A stretch of 64,000 nt of DNA, from the NCBI RefSeq assembly GCF_963675165.1, contig NC_087380.1, forward strand, positions 4,455,803 to 4,519,802. Direction: 5' to 3'. The translations under genes and the position numbers were made by a program. Below, piece after piece: positions 49,149-59,900 of the stretch. This DNA comes from Halichondria panicea. Lineage: Eukaryota; Porifera; Demospongiae; Suberitida; Halichondriidae. Numbering within the stretch: position 1 is the first letter of the stretch; each line of letters starts with the position of its first letter. The notes beneath the pieces are model-generated. The model did no database searches. It was not told the DNA's origin and saw nothing but the letters and a program-made list of their open reading frames with translations.

Positions 49149-49415
49149 ATACTATAGATGCATGGGTCATGAATAATTCATTAGATAATGAGCTGCTCTC
49201 TTGCACCAAGCCATAACATCTAGGAACCAGAAAATGCTCACTACAAATGATACTTGTCCTAGGGGTTCGTCACACTCCCACAATATGTTAATGTCCTAAT
49301 AACTCGCGTGCCACCACTCACGCATGTACTATTTCTATGGGGGGTGATCAGTGCCAAAACCTCCATTATTTAGTACTAAAATTATTTGCATGGTAAAGTT
49401 CTATATACAAATGAC

Positions 49416-49455
49416 TAGCCTCGAATCCACGCCGATTAACGTGGATTCGAGGCTA
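49416..49455. mobile_element. 40-bp miniature foldback with exact 9-bp target duplication
   Basis: TAGCCTCGAATCCACG and CGTGGATTCGAGGCTA are 16-base perfect inverted arms around an 8-base loop. ACAAATGAC sits directly on both sides (49407-49415, 49456-49464). Confidence 0.88.
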
Positions 49456-49792
49456 ACAAATGACATGTTCTGCATGGAGTTCTATACAAATGATATACTC
49501 TCATTTGCATGGTGAAGTTCAACATACAAATGACACGCTCTCTCTTATTTGCATGGTGATTTTCTACATACGAATGAAAGTTCTACATACAAATAACGCT
49601 GCATGGCAAATGATAAGCTTTGTTAGTTTTACAATGACACTCTTACATATTTGCATTGACTTGAAACCACTCCTTTTTTCATCTAAGGAAGGGCTTGGAT
49701 GAAAAAGGGAAGGTTGGAATACAATTAGAACAAACCACTACATAATGTGTGGGTGATTATTAGTATAATATACCACGTGCAGAAACGTAATT

Positions 49793-50374
49793 ACACAAGT
49801 GTAAAAAACATTTGTGAAAAAATGGGGAAGAGTAGGGTTGGAAGAGCATGCGCACTGAAGTAACAAAAAGTTCGAAAACAAGATTGTGTGTTGGTATAGA
49901 TAGTCTTTGCATGCTCCAACTAGTTGGGGTGGGGCTCAATCTTTGCGATCTTTAACAATTGGGTCCAGCACAACTTCTCGTTACACCTATGGGTGACGCT
50001 CATGCAATCGGCAATCCCCTGACCATCAACCTGCATGTGCATGTTTCTACATAAGAATGACGCATTCGAATGAGGCTTTCGAACTTTTCTTTCCTCCAGG
50101 GACCATGCAGCACCGAAACACATGGTGTGTATATATATATATAAATTTTAAAGTTTAGATCTACAGATAAGCCCTGCCCACAAAAACTCGAAGTAGTGTT
50201 GGACCCAACTGTTAAAGATCGCAAAGATTGAGCCCCACCCCAACTAGTTGGAGCATGCAAAGACTATACCAACCCACAATCTTGTTTTCGAACTTTTTGT
50301 TACTTCAGTGCGCATGCTCTTCCAACCCTACTCTTCCCCATTTTTCACAAAATGTTTTTTGCACTTGTTTGTAC
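49793..50374. mobile_element. ~580-bp foldback with ~185-bp arms
   Basis: The left arm (to about 49977) and right arm (from about 50190) are near-perfect complements, for example GGAAGAGCATGCGCACTGAA against TTCAGTGCGCATGCTCTTCC and CTCCAACTAGTTGGGGTGGG against its complement. The loop holds an AT dinucleotide run at 50131-50142. No coding. Confidence 0.85.
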
Positions 50375-50761
50375 ACTGTTTTGCAGCAGAAAATAACATA
50401 TACTTTTTATAAGTGGTCGTGGGAGACCACGTACAATATTTAACTAATGACGTTTTGTGCCTATTCTACTGGGCGTTCCTTTAGTATTACTCATCTTGTT
50501 CACGTCCTTTTGGTATTTGGGTGATTCATCCAACATGCAATGTCCTCAACACCTCTGTATCAGACTCATGCAGCCCCTGTATTATTATAAATGAATGACC
50601 AAAACATTAATTGTTGTCTGTTATTACACGTATAAGAAGTAAGAGTTCTATACCAAATTACATGTAGCGCTCAAACCAATAATAATAATATTGATGCTCA
50701 TGCACCAATGACATAATTATAACGAAGAAAAAACGAGAAGGTTAATAGTTATCAAGATCAG

Positions 50762-51259
50762 TCATGTGGAGTAAAATCCTCCATCGTGTTTCCTTGAGTA
50801 TCCTCGATTAGTGGCTTCCGAATGATGGCTCTCAATCGCTAGCCCTTTAGCACTGTGTATTTGAGTCTTTTTACGCTCAGTAAAATCCACAAGTGGTTTT
50901 GACGTCAGCGTAACCGGCTCTGGAATAACGGGACGATTGGTCAAAATTCGGTCGCCAAATCCAAGGGTCTCTGGTTGCACTAGAGTGTCTGCCTTCATTT
51001 TCATAAATTGTTGGTGGTGGTCATACTGGCACTTCAGTACAAAATCAAGGCTATCTCGAGGCGACTGTGGGTCATAATGATACACTTCTCTTCGTTCACT
51101 TGAAAGGGTTTTGGTTGCATTGAGTCTAGACCATGGGTTTTGTTCGGTACAAGCAGCATAGTTAGTATCCTGACAGCTGAAAGGAGGCTCATTTTTCAAT
51201 CCTACAAATTGCTCATCATTTTCGATCCTAGGAAATGGGTATGGATTTCTGCTGGACAT
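50762..51259 (-). CDS. CFAP276: CFAP276 (C1orf194) ciliary microtubule inner protein
   Basis: A single-exon frame of 165 residues (human 169). It is a small protein inside the doublet microtubules of motile cilia. The match rests on distinctive blocks in the same order as the human protein: PWSRLNATKT near 42-51, REVYHYDPQSPRDSLDFVL, YDHH, and a C terminus ATNRGYSRKHDGGFYST. In between it is proline- and threonine-rich and predicted disordered, as expected for a lumenal microtubule protein. The start at 51259 is the first ATG and gives a family-like N terminus. An RFX X-box lies 51 bases upstream. No intron interrupts it. A marker for motile cilia in this organism. Confidence 0.93.
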   Translation of the reverse strand: MSSRNPYPFPRIENDEQFVGLKNEPPFSCQDTNYAACTEQNPWSRLNATKTLSSERREVYHYDPQSPRDSLDFVLKCQYDHHQQFMKMKADTLVQPETLGFGDRILTNRPVIPEPVTLTSKPLVDFTERKKTQIHSAKGLAIESHHSEATNRGYSRKHDGGFYST

Positions 51260-51309
51260 CTTGCAACTTGAAATAGATTATTGAGCGGTGAAGTGTTGTG
51301 ATTTGCCAG

Positions 51310-51323
51310 GTTGCTAAGGCAAC
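51310..51323 (-). promoter_or_regulatory. RFX X-box upstream of CFAP276
   Basis: On the gene strand it reads GTTGCCTTAGCAAC, a perfect fit to the X-box GTNRCC-N2-RGYAAC. It ends 51 bases before the start codon, the usual distance for RFX-driven ciliary genes. Confidence 0.82.
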
Positions 51324-51456
51324 GTATACTTTTATTTACGTGTGAGGCGTGCCACAATTTAGTATGTTGCGCATGCGCAAACATAGTGGCATCTTATTAT
51401 TGCCATAATGAGAACCTAAAAAAGAGGCACTACGAGCAGCGTATAAGAGAAGTGAA

Positions 51457-51642
51457 CTGCAACTGCTGGGCCAAGGCCACCTGTGGTGGCGAAGACGGTG
51501 ACCAGGGGGGTAAAAGATGAGTGCTTCAGTGGCGAAGACGGTGACCAGGGGGGTAAAAGATGAGTGCTTCTGAAGCACTCATCTTTTACCCTCCTGGTCA
51601 CCGTCTTCGCCACCACAGGTGGCCTTGGCCCAGCAGTTGCAG
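51457..51642. repeat. Foldback with an internal tandem duplication
   Basis: CTGCAACTGCTGGGCCAAGG on the left pairs with CCTTGGCCCAGCAGTTGCAG on the right. Inside, a ~43-base unit (AGTGGCGAAGACGGTGACCA...GAGTGCTTC) is repeated directly and then once inverted. The unit is GC-richer than its surroundings. Confidence 0.82.
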
Positions 51643-52159
51643 CCTTTTACAACACCTGGCCAGCATGCTTTCTGACGAACCTAATGGAAGCAACCATACA
51701 GCACCACCATAGGCTGGCTTAAGATGTAGAATATAATTCTCACTACTCAGATCCTCTATCCTGAGAGGCGCCAGATCTTCGACCGGACAACGGACAACAA
51801 CCTTGCACAAAAGAACAAAAGATACATTCAGTGTAAGAAAAACGGTTGAACCAGTTATTGGGATGTGTTCAGTGTCACTGTTGCTGCTTGAAAGAAAGTC
51901 AGTAGACAGGTCTGCAGCTGTGCAGTGTGTATTTGAAACAGGATCACGTTGTTGGTCATGCTCCTAGTTCTTCGTTTATCTATGGTTTTATCATAGATTA
52001 TAGCCTAAAATACTCACATTTCTTAGCAAGAGGACTGCTGTGACTATTGATAGCTAAGTATATTCTTGTCCTGGTCTGCCATAGTTCACTATTTAGTCTC
52101 ACTCGCTGTCATGTAAACGACAGTTTCACTTTTTTCCAAACAATAATTATGTCTCGGTG

Positions 52160-52820
52160 CGCATGCGCAAGCGAGGCTCAGTCTGCTGCTCTGGGCCTTT
52201 CAAAAGAAACTCCACACTGTCCAGGGGTGGTTCCAGACTCCGCTTCTCGCCCTGCTGACGTACTCCTTCCTAATTGGATCAACGGCCGCCCGGCCGCTCT
52301 TGACATTCATGTTATTTCTCCCCTCCAGTCTCTTACATTGTCAGAAGCCGCAAGGACTCAGGGCCACGCTCTCCAAGTGGGCGTCCAACATAAGCTAGCT
52401 TCCAATCTCCCCAGCTGTCGCTCTATGGTTTGACTTGCATCCCTCTAGTGGCCGAAACCCTTGGAGGCTTAGATGAAGACTTCGTCTCAACCATCCGGGA
52501 TATTGGTCGATCAATTTGTCTTCGTTCAGGCGCAGACCGTGACATAGTCACGACTAAACACCTCTTTGGGAGAGTCAGTATAGCCCTTTGGCGAGGTAAC
52601 ACTACCATGCTCATTCACAGGTCTCCCACTCTATCACCTGTGCTGGATGGGCATACCTAAATTTACTAACTCTTCTACTCGTTTGTACAAACTTTACCCA
52701 TATTTTATGTTAAGTTACTTAGATTTACTAACCTGTGTTTCATGTATAACTCTCTACTCGTTTGTACTTACTTCACCCGCTCGTTTGGCCATGCATAAAG
52801 GCTGTTGTTGCATTAAACCA
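52160..52820 (+). pseudogene. 3' fragment of a non-LTR retrotransposon reverse transcriptase
   Basis: The frame reads SRPADVLLPNWINGRPAALDIHVISPLQ-type sequence (given in part only), then a one-base frameshift near 52430, then TCIPLVAETLGGLDED. That order is the familiar C-terminal tail of animal retroelement polymerase proteins. The RT catalytic domain itself is absent. A 3' tail with two imperfect TTTACTAAC...CTCTACTCGTTTGTAC copies ends in CATTAAACCAAAAAAAAG. It is dead and 5' truncated. Confidence 0.72.
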
Positions 52821-52899
52821 AAAAAAAGAAGGTATAAAGTAGTGTGTTTGTGTGTCTGTGTCACTGTGTGTGTGTGTAGACTGTTTCAGCTGCTCAAGG

Positions 52900-53425
52900 A
52901 TCAATGAAGTCAGTGCAAGTAAGAGAAAACTAGGCATAACTCGAGAACGGAGCTTTATTTTGCAAATCCACAAATACCTGATCCTTGCTTACTTGGAATG
53001 TCATTGCAGCCTTTTCAGAAGAGTGACAGTCCGTAGCAAAACTTGCATTGCAGCCTTTTCAGAAGAGTCCTACCGTAGCAAAACTTGTTCACCGAGTGTT
53101 GCTACTCTACTTAGTCTTAGACTCTTAGTAGTTAGCTCTGCACTAGAACGCTAGCTATTGGTAACTGCAAGAGTGAGAAGAGAGCTGCAAGGCTGGCTCT
53201 GGGCTGACTTGCCATTAATTTTAGACTTGAACTTTTGGCATCGATCGTTTTTAATAACAATCATCGTCGATCATTACCCACTATTTGAGTTTCCCTGCGA
53301 TGATTCTGGATTCTGCATGCAGAAATGTTCATCATGATAATTATAATCAATGTGTGTATAAAAGCTACTAATACATAGTATCTTTGCTTTATGTTATTTA
53401 GCTTTGGCCCTCCACATCAGCACTT
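52900..53425 (-). mobile_element. Rearranged family A MITE
   Basis: A short forward piece (AAACTAGGCATAACTCGAGA, about 52925-52976) abuts a reverse copy that runs back to CACATCAGCACTTG at about 53428. CATTGCAGCCTTTTCAGAAGAGT is duplicated at about 52999-53068. Confidence 0.7.
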
Positions 53426-53460
53426 GTTAATTTGTGGTAGACGTCTAGTAGATCTATGTC

Positions 53461-53557
53461 TAGCCTCGGTCCCAGGCCGATTTTTTTTAATAGAACGATG
53501 TTGAAAAAAGGCGACCTAGCCTTCAATTGGAGACGGATCGGCCTGGAGTCGAGGCTA
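53461..53557. mobile_element. 97-bp TAGCCTCGG foldback, degenerate 9-bp duplication
   Basis: TAGCCTCGGTCCCAGGCCGA and CGGCCTGGAGTCGAGGCTA are inverted. Flanks ATCTATGTC and GCCTATGTC agree at seven of nine. It appears inserted at the end of a truncated AGTTGGGC-type element (53558-53823). Confidence 0.78.
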
Positions 53558-53834
53558 GCCTATGTCTGGATTTGTCTTTGCTGCAACTATAGTTGCAGCC
53601 CAATCAGATTGCAGTATTTCTACTGTGGTCTGTGTCACATCCGGTTGCGCAACCTCAAGCAAGATAAAATGGTTAACACCCACTTCAGAATAATAATATT
53701 CATAGAATAAAATGATTATTCATAGCTGCTTATCAGCGTGTTACATAATTCAGCAAGACAAATCCTGACATATATAGGCTTGAAACCCGACCTCCCGTCA
53801 GGGACGGTCGGGCTCCCCCCAACTAATCTGATCG

Positions 53835-53879
53835 TAGCCTAGATTCCAGGCCGCTCTCAATTGACTGGGATCGAGGCTA
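53835..53879. mobile_element. 45-bp miniature foldback with exact 9-bp target duplication
   Basis: Starts TAGCCTAGATTCCAGGCC, ends GGGATCGAGGCTA. ATCTGATCG flanks both sides (53826-53834, 53880-53888). The two ends match the two ends of the 614-bp element at 48535, so it is an internal-deletion derivative. It sits 95 bases upstream of the RNF17-like start. Confidence 0.85.
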
Positions 53880-53973
53880 ATCTGATCGTAACGCTTCACG
53901 TAAGTGGGCGTGGGGACCCGGCCCACACGTGGCCTCTGCATGTGGCCAAAAGCTTGTCTTTCTTTGAATTAAA

Positions 53974-56900
53974 ATGGCTCAGATTTTGCCCGGTACCGGT
54001 ATGTGCCTTAATTGTGGAGCAATGTTTAATCTAACAGGTAAGTCAGTACATCTATTGCTCAAGATTGATTTTTATCATTGGGCTGGCTATTGGGATTACC
54101 TGTTAATGTTGCTGTTATTTTATACCTCAGATCATGTCCCTTTAAAATTAACATGTGGATGTAACCTTTGTGAAGCTTGTGTGACTCAAAAAACAAGACA
54201 CAGGAAAGAATCAGTTGCATGTCCTAAATGTGGTGTCACTACCACGATGCACAGTCACTTAAAACCGCGAGAGCAATTACCAGCTAACCTATTTGTTCTT
54301 GGTGGTTTGACAGCAGAACGCATGGGATTGATCAGGTAATAAACGGTCTGCGATACTGAAATTACATTTGAAAAAATTATGTGGGCAGCCTAATTATTCG
54401 TTATGTATACTCTTGAGCTTAGGATTAAAAAAATGGTCCAACAATTGTTGGCATTCCATTATTTTGGGTAGCTTCCAGTTTGCCAGCAACAGTTGCGCAC
54501 ACCTAACTAATACCTATTCCCAGTGTGCCCAGGGACATCCGTGCAAGAATGGACACTCTAAAGCAATTTTTAAGTGATTCTGCGTGCCTTACGAATATTG
54601 ATGATGAAGGTCAGTAGCACGTATTCCTGTCCTTGATTGTTTAGTTTGTATGTTTTTACCAGATGCATCTCCCAAGATCTTTTGTGAAGAGTGTAGTCAA
54701 ACTGCAAATGTAAAGTGTGACAAGTGTGGAGGAGTGTACTGCCACTCTTGTTTTGCCGTTGTGAGTTTTATGTGCAACTTTGGTTGTGAGTCTAGACAAT
54801 AACAGTAGCATATGAGGGGATGGAGCGTCTTATTACGCGGAATCTGTATCGTCTTTGCTATGTACAAATCATGCCATATACCGTATAGCTGGTAATTTCC
54901 GGGGACAAAAGTTTTCGTGGTTGGAGCTCAGACCACGAATATTGCAGACCATGAATATTTTACCCACCCACAAATGAAGGACTTTAACAGCAAGCAGCAA
55001 CTTCTTACTGCTAAGTGCTGCTCATTGTTTTGAGTGCATGAAAATGCACTCCTGATTGTGTTCTTCACTATTATCAGATCAAATGCGTTATCAACCACAC
55101 ATTTACAGAGCACTTACACGTTACAATCAAGGAAATGTAGTGTAAACGATAGCAGGAGTACAGTACACTACACTTAATGTACTCCTGACGATAGTGAATC
55201 CGCAATGTTGTATGCATATAGTAAGACCCGCTCCATCCCCTCATATGCTCCTGATTACATGAATTGTATACTAAACTGCATAGTGTTGCTGACCGAATTC
55301 AATGAGCATCACTGCATGTGCTACTGCATGCTCAGTAGACAGCCTCATTTCTAACCTACATTGTTATACTTGGTTTCGAGTGCAGACTTTTTCGATTATG
55401 GATTTCATGTGTCCCATACTGTAGAAACTGGATTATTAATGTGTGGACTAATGTAATGGGGTCAAGAGCAGAGCTCTACATGTGCATGTACAATTTCATG
55501 TATATTCCAGTGCAAAAAACCAACAGTTGAGCATGCGCTTAAAACAAAGTTACGTTTACGGTCAAGTATGCGCTAATAATCCAGTTTCTACGGTGACGTC
55601 ACACACGAAAGAAGACTTCTAATGAGAGACATATTCCGCAATATCGTAGGGCTTCCTGTGATCGAAATTAGTTTCTATTACATTGGCCAGATAGGCGTTT
55701 CCAATCCCACTCTTTTTGACCTGACTAATCAAGTAGCTAGAGATTGTCACTGTAGTGTGGCTGTACTAGCTACATGTATATGGAACTTAATAGAATGTAG
55801 CCTCGATCCCAGGCCGCACTTCCTCAAAGAGTGGGCCTGGTATGGACTGCTTGCGCATGCGCTAACCATTAGCCAGATACCAGCTAACGCAGGATAACAA
55901 CGTGTATACCTACTCTTTGAGTTTAGAAATTCTGGGTTCTGCCTGCATGCAGCAAAATTAAGATGTTCATCATGAAGCTATTGCTAATAGCTAAGTAGAT
56001 TTGTGTTATGTAGCTTTGACACCTCCACCGAGAGGCATCGATCAGCACCCGCGGTGCTTTCGTCTCATTTAGAAAAAAAAACATTGTGGATCAAATAATT
56101 ATATTACGGATTGACGTATGGCTCTGGGTATTATACTTTTATTGCTTTCCCCGGCCAACTAACAGGCCAACTAACAATTTCACATTTGCATGTTTAATTA
56201 TTTTATGGGATTTCATAGCTACATTTGTAGAACCAAAATGCTAGTCAGGGGGATTTAAGGTTTCCCATTTCCACCATCCCAACCAGTACAAAAACGTATG
56301 CGTTTAAAATCAAGATACGCTTATAATCGAGTAAGCGTTATTAAACATGAAAAAATTGTGTTGTGCTGTAAACGCAGCGCTATGCTGACAAAATGGAGGC
56401 AACTGTTCGATCGAGTACAAAACCCTCCACCAAAGCTATATAGCAGACGCTTGACCTGCTCTTGTGCACTAGCTCCATAAATATGTAGTCGTTTTTCTGC
56501 TGTTCCCCCAGGTCCACTCATCTTCTCGATCAATGAGGACTCATGTCAGCACCCCAATCTCTCTGGTTGTTACTACTCCCAGTCCGTGCTCAACCCACCC
56601 TGGAAACATCCATACTCACTACTGTGAGACAGATAAGACTCTTATCTGTCCTGACTGCTTGCTGGAAAAACATAGAGATCACAGTATCAAGAGGTTACAT
56701 GATTTGGTTAGTGGTTTTTGTTTTATGGCTATACAGTAATGTAGTAAGCTAGAAGTACGCGTGTGGGCCTACCGAGTTCTTGAAATAGTCACAAACTCTT
56801 GATATCGTAGGTATTAATTAAACGGGTTGATTTTGTTGCAGGCCAGTGATTATCGTGAGAGGCTTGCCCCTTTGTTGGAGTCTGCAAGTGATACCCTCGC

Positions 56901-59900
56901 TAAAATGTTCGAAACAGAAAAGGTGTGCTTAATGTTTCTGTATTGGCTTTGTATCAACAAACCACATACCTTGTTTACATTTCTATTAGACTCTCGCTGA
57001 CAAGCTGAAGTCTTTATCTAGTCTCCTAGAAAGCAGTGCAGAGTCCGTGCCAGCGTGCTTCGCTCTGCTTCACAATGCACTGGAAACGCAAGGGTCTAGT
57101 GTTCTGAGGGAGCTCATCAAGGCTGTTTCTTTGTATGGCAGACCACTGCAAACTGCTGTGAGTGCAAACTGGTATTGTTTAGCTATAGACTATAGGTGCC
57201 ATCAACACCATAATTATTATATTCTGTTGTTTGCTGTACATATGTATGCGCTGACTATAGGTACCATCAACACCATATATTCTGTTGTTTGCTGCACATA
57301 TGTATGCGCTCTGACTGTCCCCACAGAAAAGGGTTGTGCACAGTCATGTGATGTCTTTGAATTCAGCAGTGAGGGAGACAAAAGCTGCTCTTGACAGTGA
57401 CAATCATATCATCGAGAATGGAGAAAACATATTGTTAAAGCTCTCAAATATTCACCATCTTCCACAAGGACTGGACGTGGACAATCACCAGCCCATCAAG
57501 TGTGTTACATAATATTAGTGTAGCTTTTACTGCCTCTCCGCATTGTTGCAGGTTCAGCGTGTCACCGATCAAGTGTGCTCTTAAATCTGGATGCTTGACA
57601 TTTGATCCGGAGTACAAGGGGTATATACACTCACTTTGTACTTTATGCATACGTGTCAGTGTGGCAATCATTATGTGTTGGTATACCGTATTGTTTTGCG
57701 AGCATCAAACGAGCTTTGCGATGGTTGATCAATTCGCAACAATAAAATCCGCAAAGCCTAAAGTAAATACACACTATCCTTGCCAGAACACAATAGTTAG
57801 TTTGCAAAGGGTCAACTTTTCTGCTGATTTGGCTCATTTGCAATGGTTTTTCACCAGTAAAATATTCTAGTAATACGGTAGTATGCATACAATAATATCA
57901 CCAAAACCAGAAAAATGTAGTTGCATGGAGCTCTGCGCACGTATAGTTACTATATAATTATAATAGTGAGAGGCAATGTACATGTGCATGATTTGGTTTG
58001 CAGGCCGGCTCTACTATGTCGAGATGGCCCAGTGGATCGTAAGTATCTTGACGTCACTGATGAGAGAGATTCCATCCCTGGCTCTTCAGTCACAGGTGAT
58101 TCACAGCTTTTGGTTTAGATTGTGGAAGTGGTACGTACGACATACATGTACGTATATCAGGTTTTGATTACATGGTTAGTCGTTTGCCACGCCCAGAGGT
58201 CAGATATCACTTAAACTTTCACTAATTGTTCGTTTTTGCTGACTCAGCGAAGCTGCATTCCTTTCCGCTTACACATCACTCCTTTTATAGGACAACTAGT
58301 TTGCAACTACTTGTGGTCGGCTGTGGAATGCACCAGACGCATGAAAAACGTTTTTTGCTTACCACTAAATAACTCTAACGGTTATTAACCCGAGGCGCGC
58401 AGGCGGCCTCGGTTACAGTAGTCTGTCAGTCTGTCTGTGTGTCTGCCGCTCAGTTTGGCTTACCAGGAATCACAATTTGTACATAGGGAAACTTAAAACT
58501 AAGGCTTAAAATTTGGCAGATTTTGCAAAGAATTAAGTCTTTGTTTCGCAGAAAAGGCAAGCTAAACCCAAGAAGCTTTTTGCGTACTACTAAACGCAGC
58601 TATTATTTGAAACACCAATATAATTATTCAAGCTGTATGCGGCTATTATTCGAAACATAAACCAACAATTACTGATTGTTTGTGGAAAAGGGTCGATACA
58701 ATAGAAAGCTAAAATTGTGTTTGGTTCAGTTGTATCTGTTAGCTGACTCTGGGATCCTACTCCAGGAGCCATACTTCTCGACTCCAGGCTTCTTTGCTGT
58801 TATCCTAGTCCAAATGTGTATAAAACCTTGTTTTCAAATGTTTCAGCATGCCTCTAGCTGGTATAGCTCCTGAGTTGGTGTGCTAATAAGTCATACATGA
58901 TATTCATCACTACATGCACTGCATTATATGGTTTCTTTATAATCATGTCACGTCACCAGCCGAGGGTTTGCACTTAATTTAAATTAGTACTCTAGTTGGG
59001 TAGGTACTGTGCCAGTATCTAACCACTATGCCAATATCTAGGTACGGGTACAGTGTTTCCTATGATCTCAAAGGTCAAAATGCGACAATGCCTGTATAAT
59101 TATGCCTCTCTTTTGTTGGCAATCTTTGCGAAAACTCACTATTCGCAAAATAAAAAAACCTGTATTCAAAACCTGTTAGTGACATACACATACTATAATT
59201 ATATATATACATGTATAATTTATAATAATAATTTATATGCTTATACCACTTCATGTTACTGTTCATCGTGAATATTTTGGTGGCTTAGCAATCAGCATAT
59301 TTTTCCATAGAGCACTTGGAGATTCCTGGTCAAAGGTCCGAAGTAAGACACTCAGCTACACTATCTTCAAGTATCTCTCCTGTGAGTGATAGAACTGACT
59401 CAAGTATCCAGCACAAGAAAGTTGCCGTGGACATACAAGGAGCTGGTAAGGAATCACGTATCGATTGTGTTATTCTGTATGTCAGTCGATGTTGTTCCAG
59501 AGTACACCTTCAGTTACTATTTTGGGAACAGTTGGAAGCATACCTCGATAAGAGATGCACACATACTAACTGACCAATGTGTTCATGGTTTGTAGCTTGT
59601 TTCCTTATCAAATTCCTTATCCATCTCTCTCTTCGGTCACAGGTGATTCGCATTTAGCTTTTGGCTTAGATACTTACCGTAATTGATGTAATTACAGCGC
59701 CACCATAATTTAAGCGCCACGTCAGCATTAGCATAATTTTTTAGGTCCTCCAACCGTTGTTGGAATTATTTTTTTCTGGCGCTTATAAAAAGGCTTGTTT
59801 AATTTTGAGACATCAAGACAATCATCCTGCATCTTTGACTTCCTTCACTTCTAAACAGTTGTCTAACCCATAACTACAGTCAATGAACCATCAACGTTGT

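Larger units (their letters stand above)
48427..50761. other. SDR-CFAP276 spacer without genes
   Basis: No gene seen. It holds a 614-bp foldback (48535-49148), a 40-bp miniature (49416-49455), a short array at 49480-49600 of TTGCATGGTGAAGTTC / TACATACAAATGA words, and a 580-bp foldback (49793-50374). Confidence 0.65.

Noticed and set aside
51598-51810. Minus-strand 70-codon frame next to the foldback
   Set aside because: Partly inside the palindrome; no homology recognised.
52047-52660. Two overlapping frames that could be a host gene
   Set aside because: They are a frameshifted tail of a retroelement polymerase without catalytic domain; annotated as a pseudogene instead.
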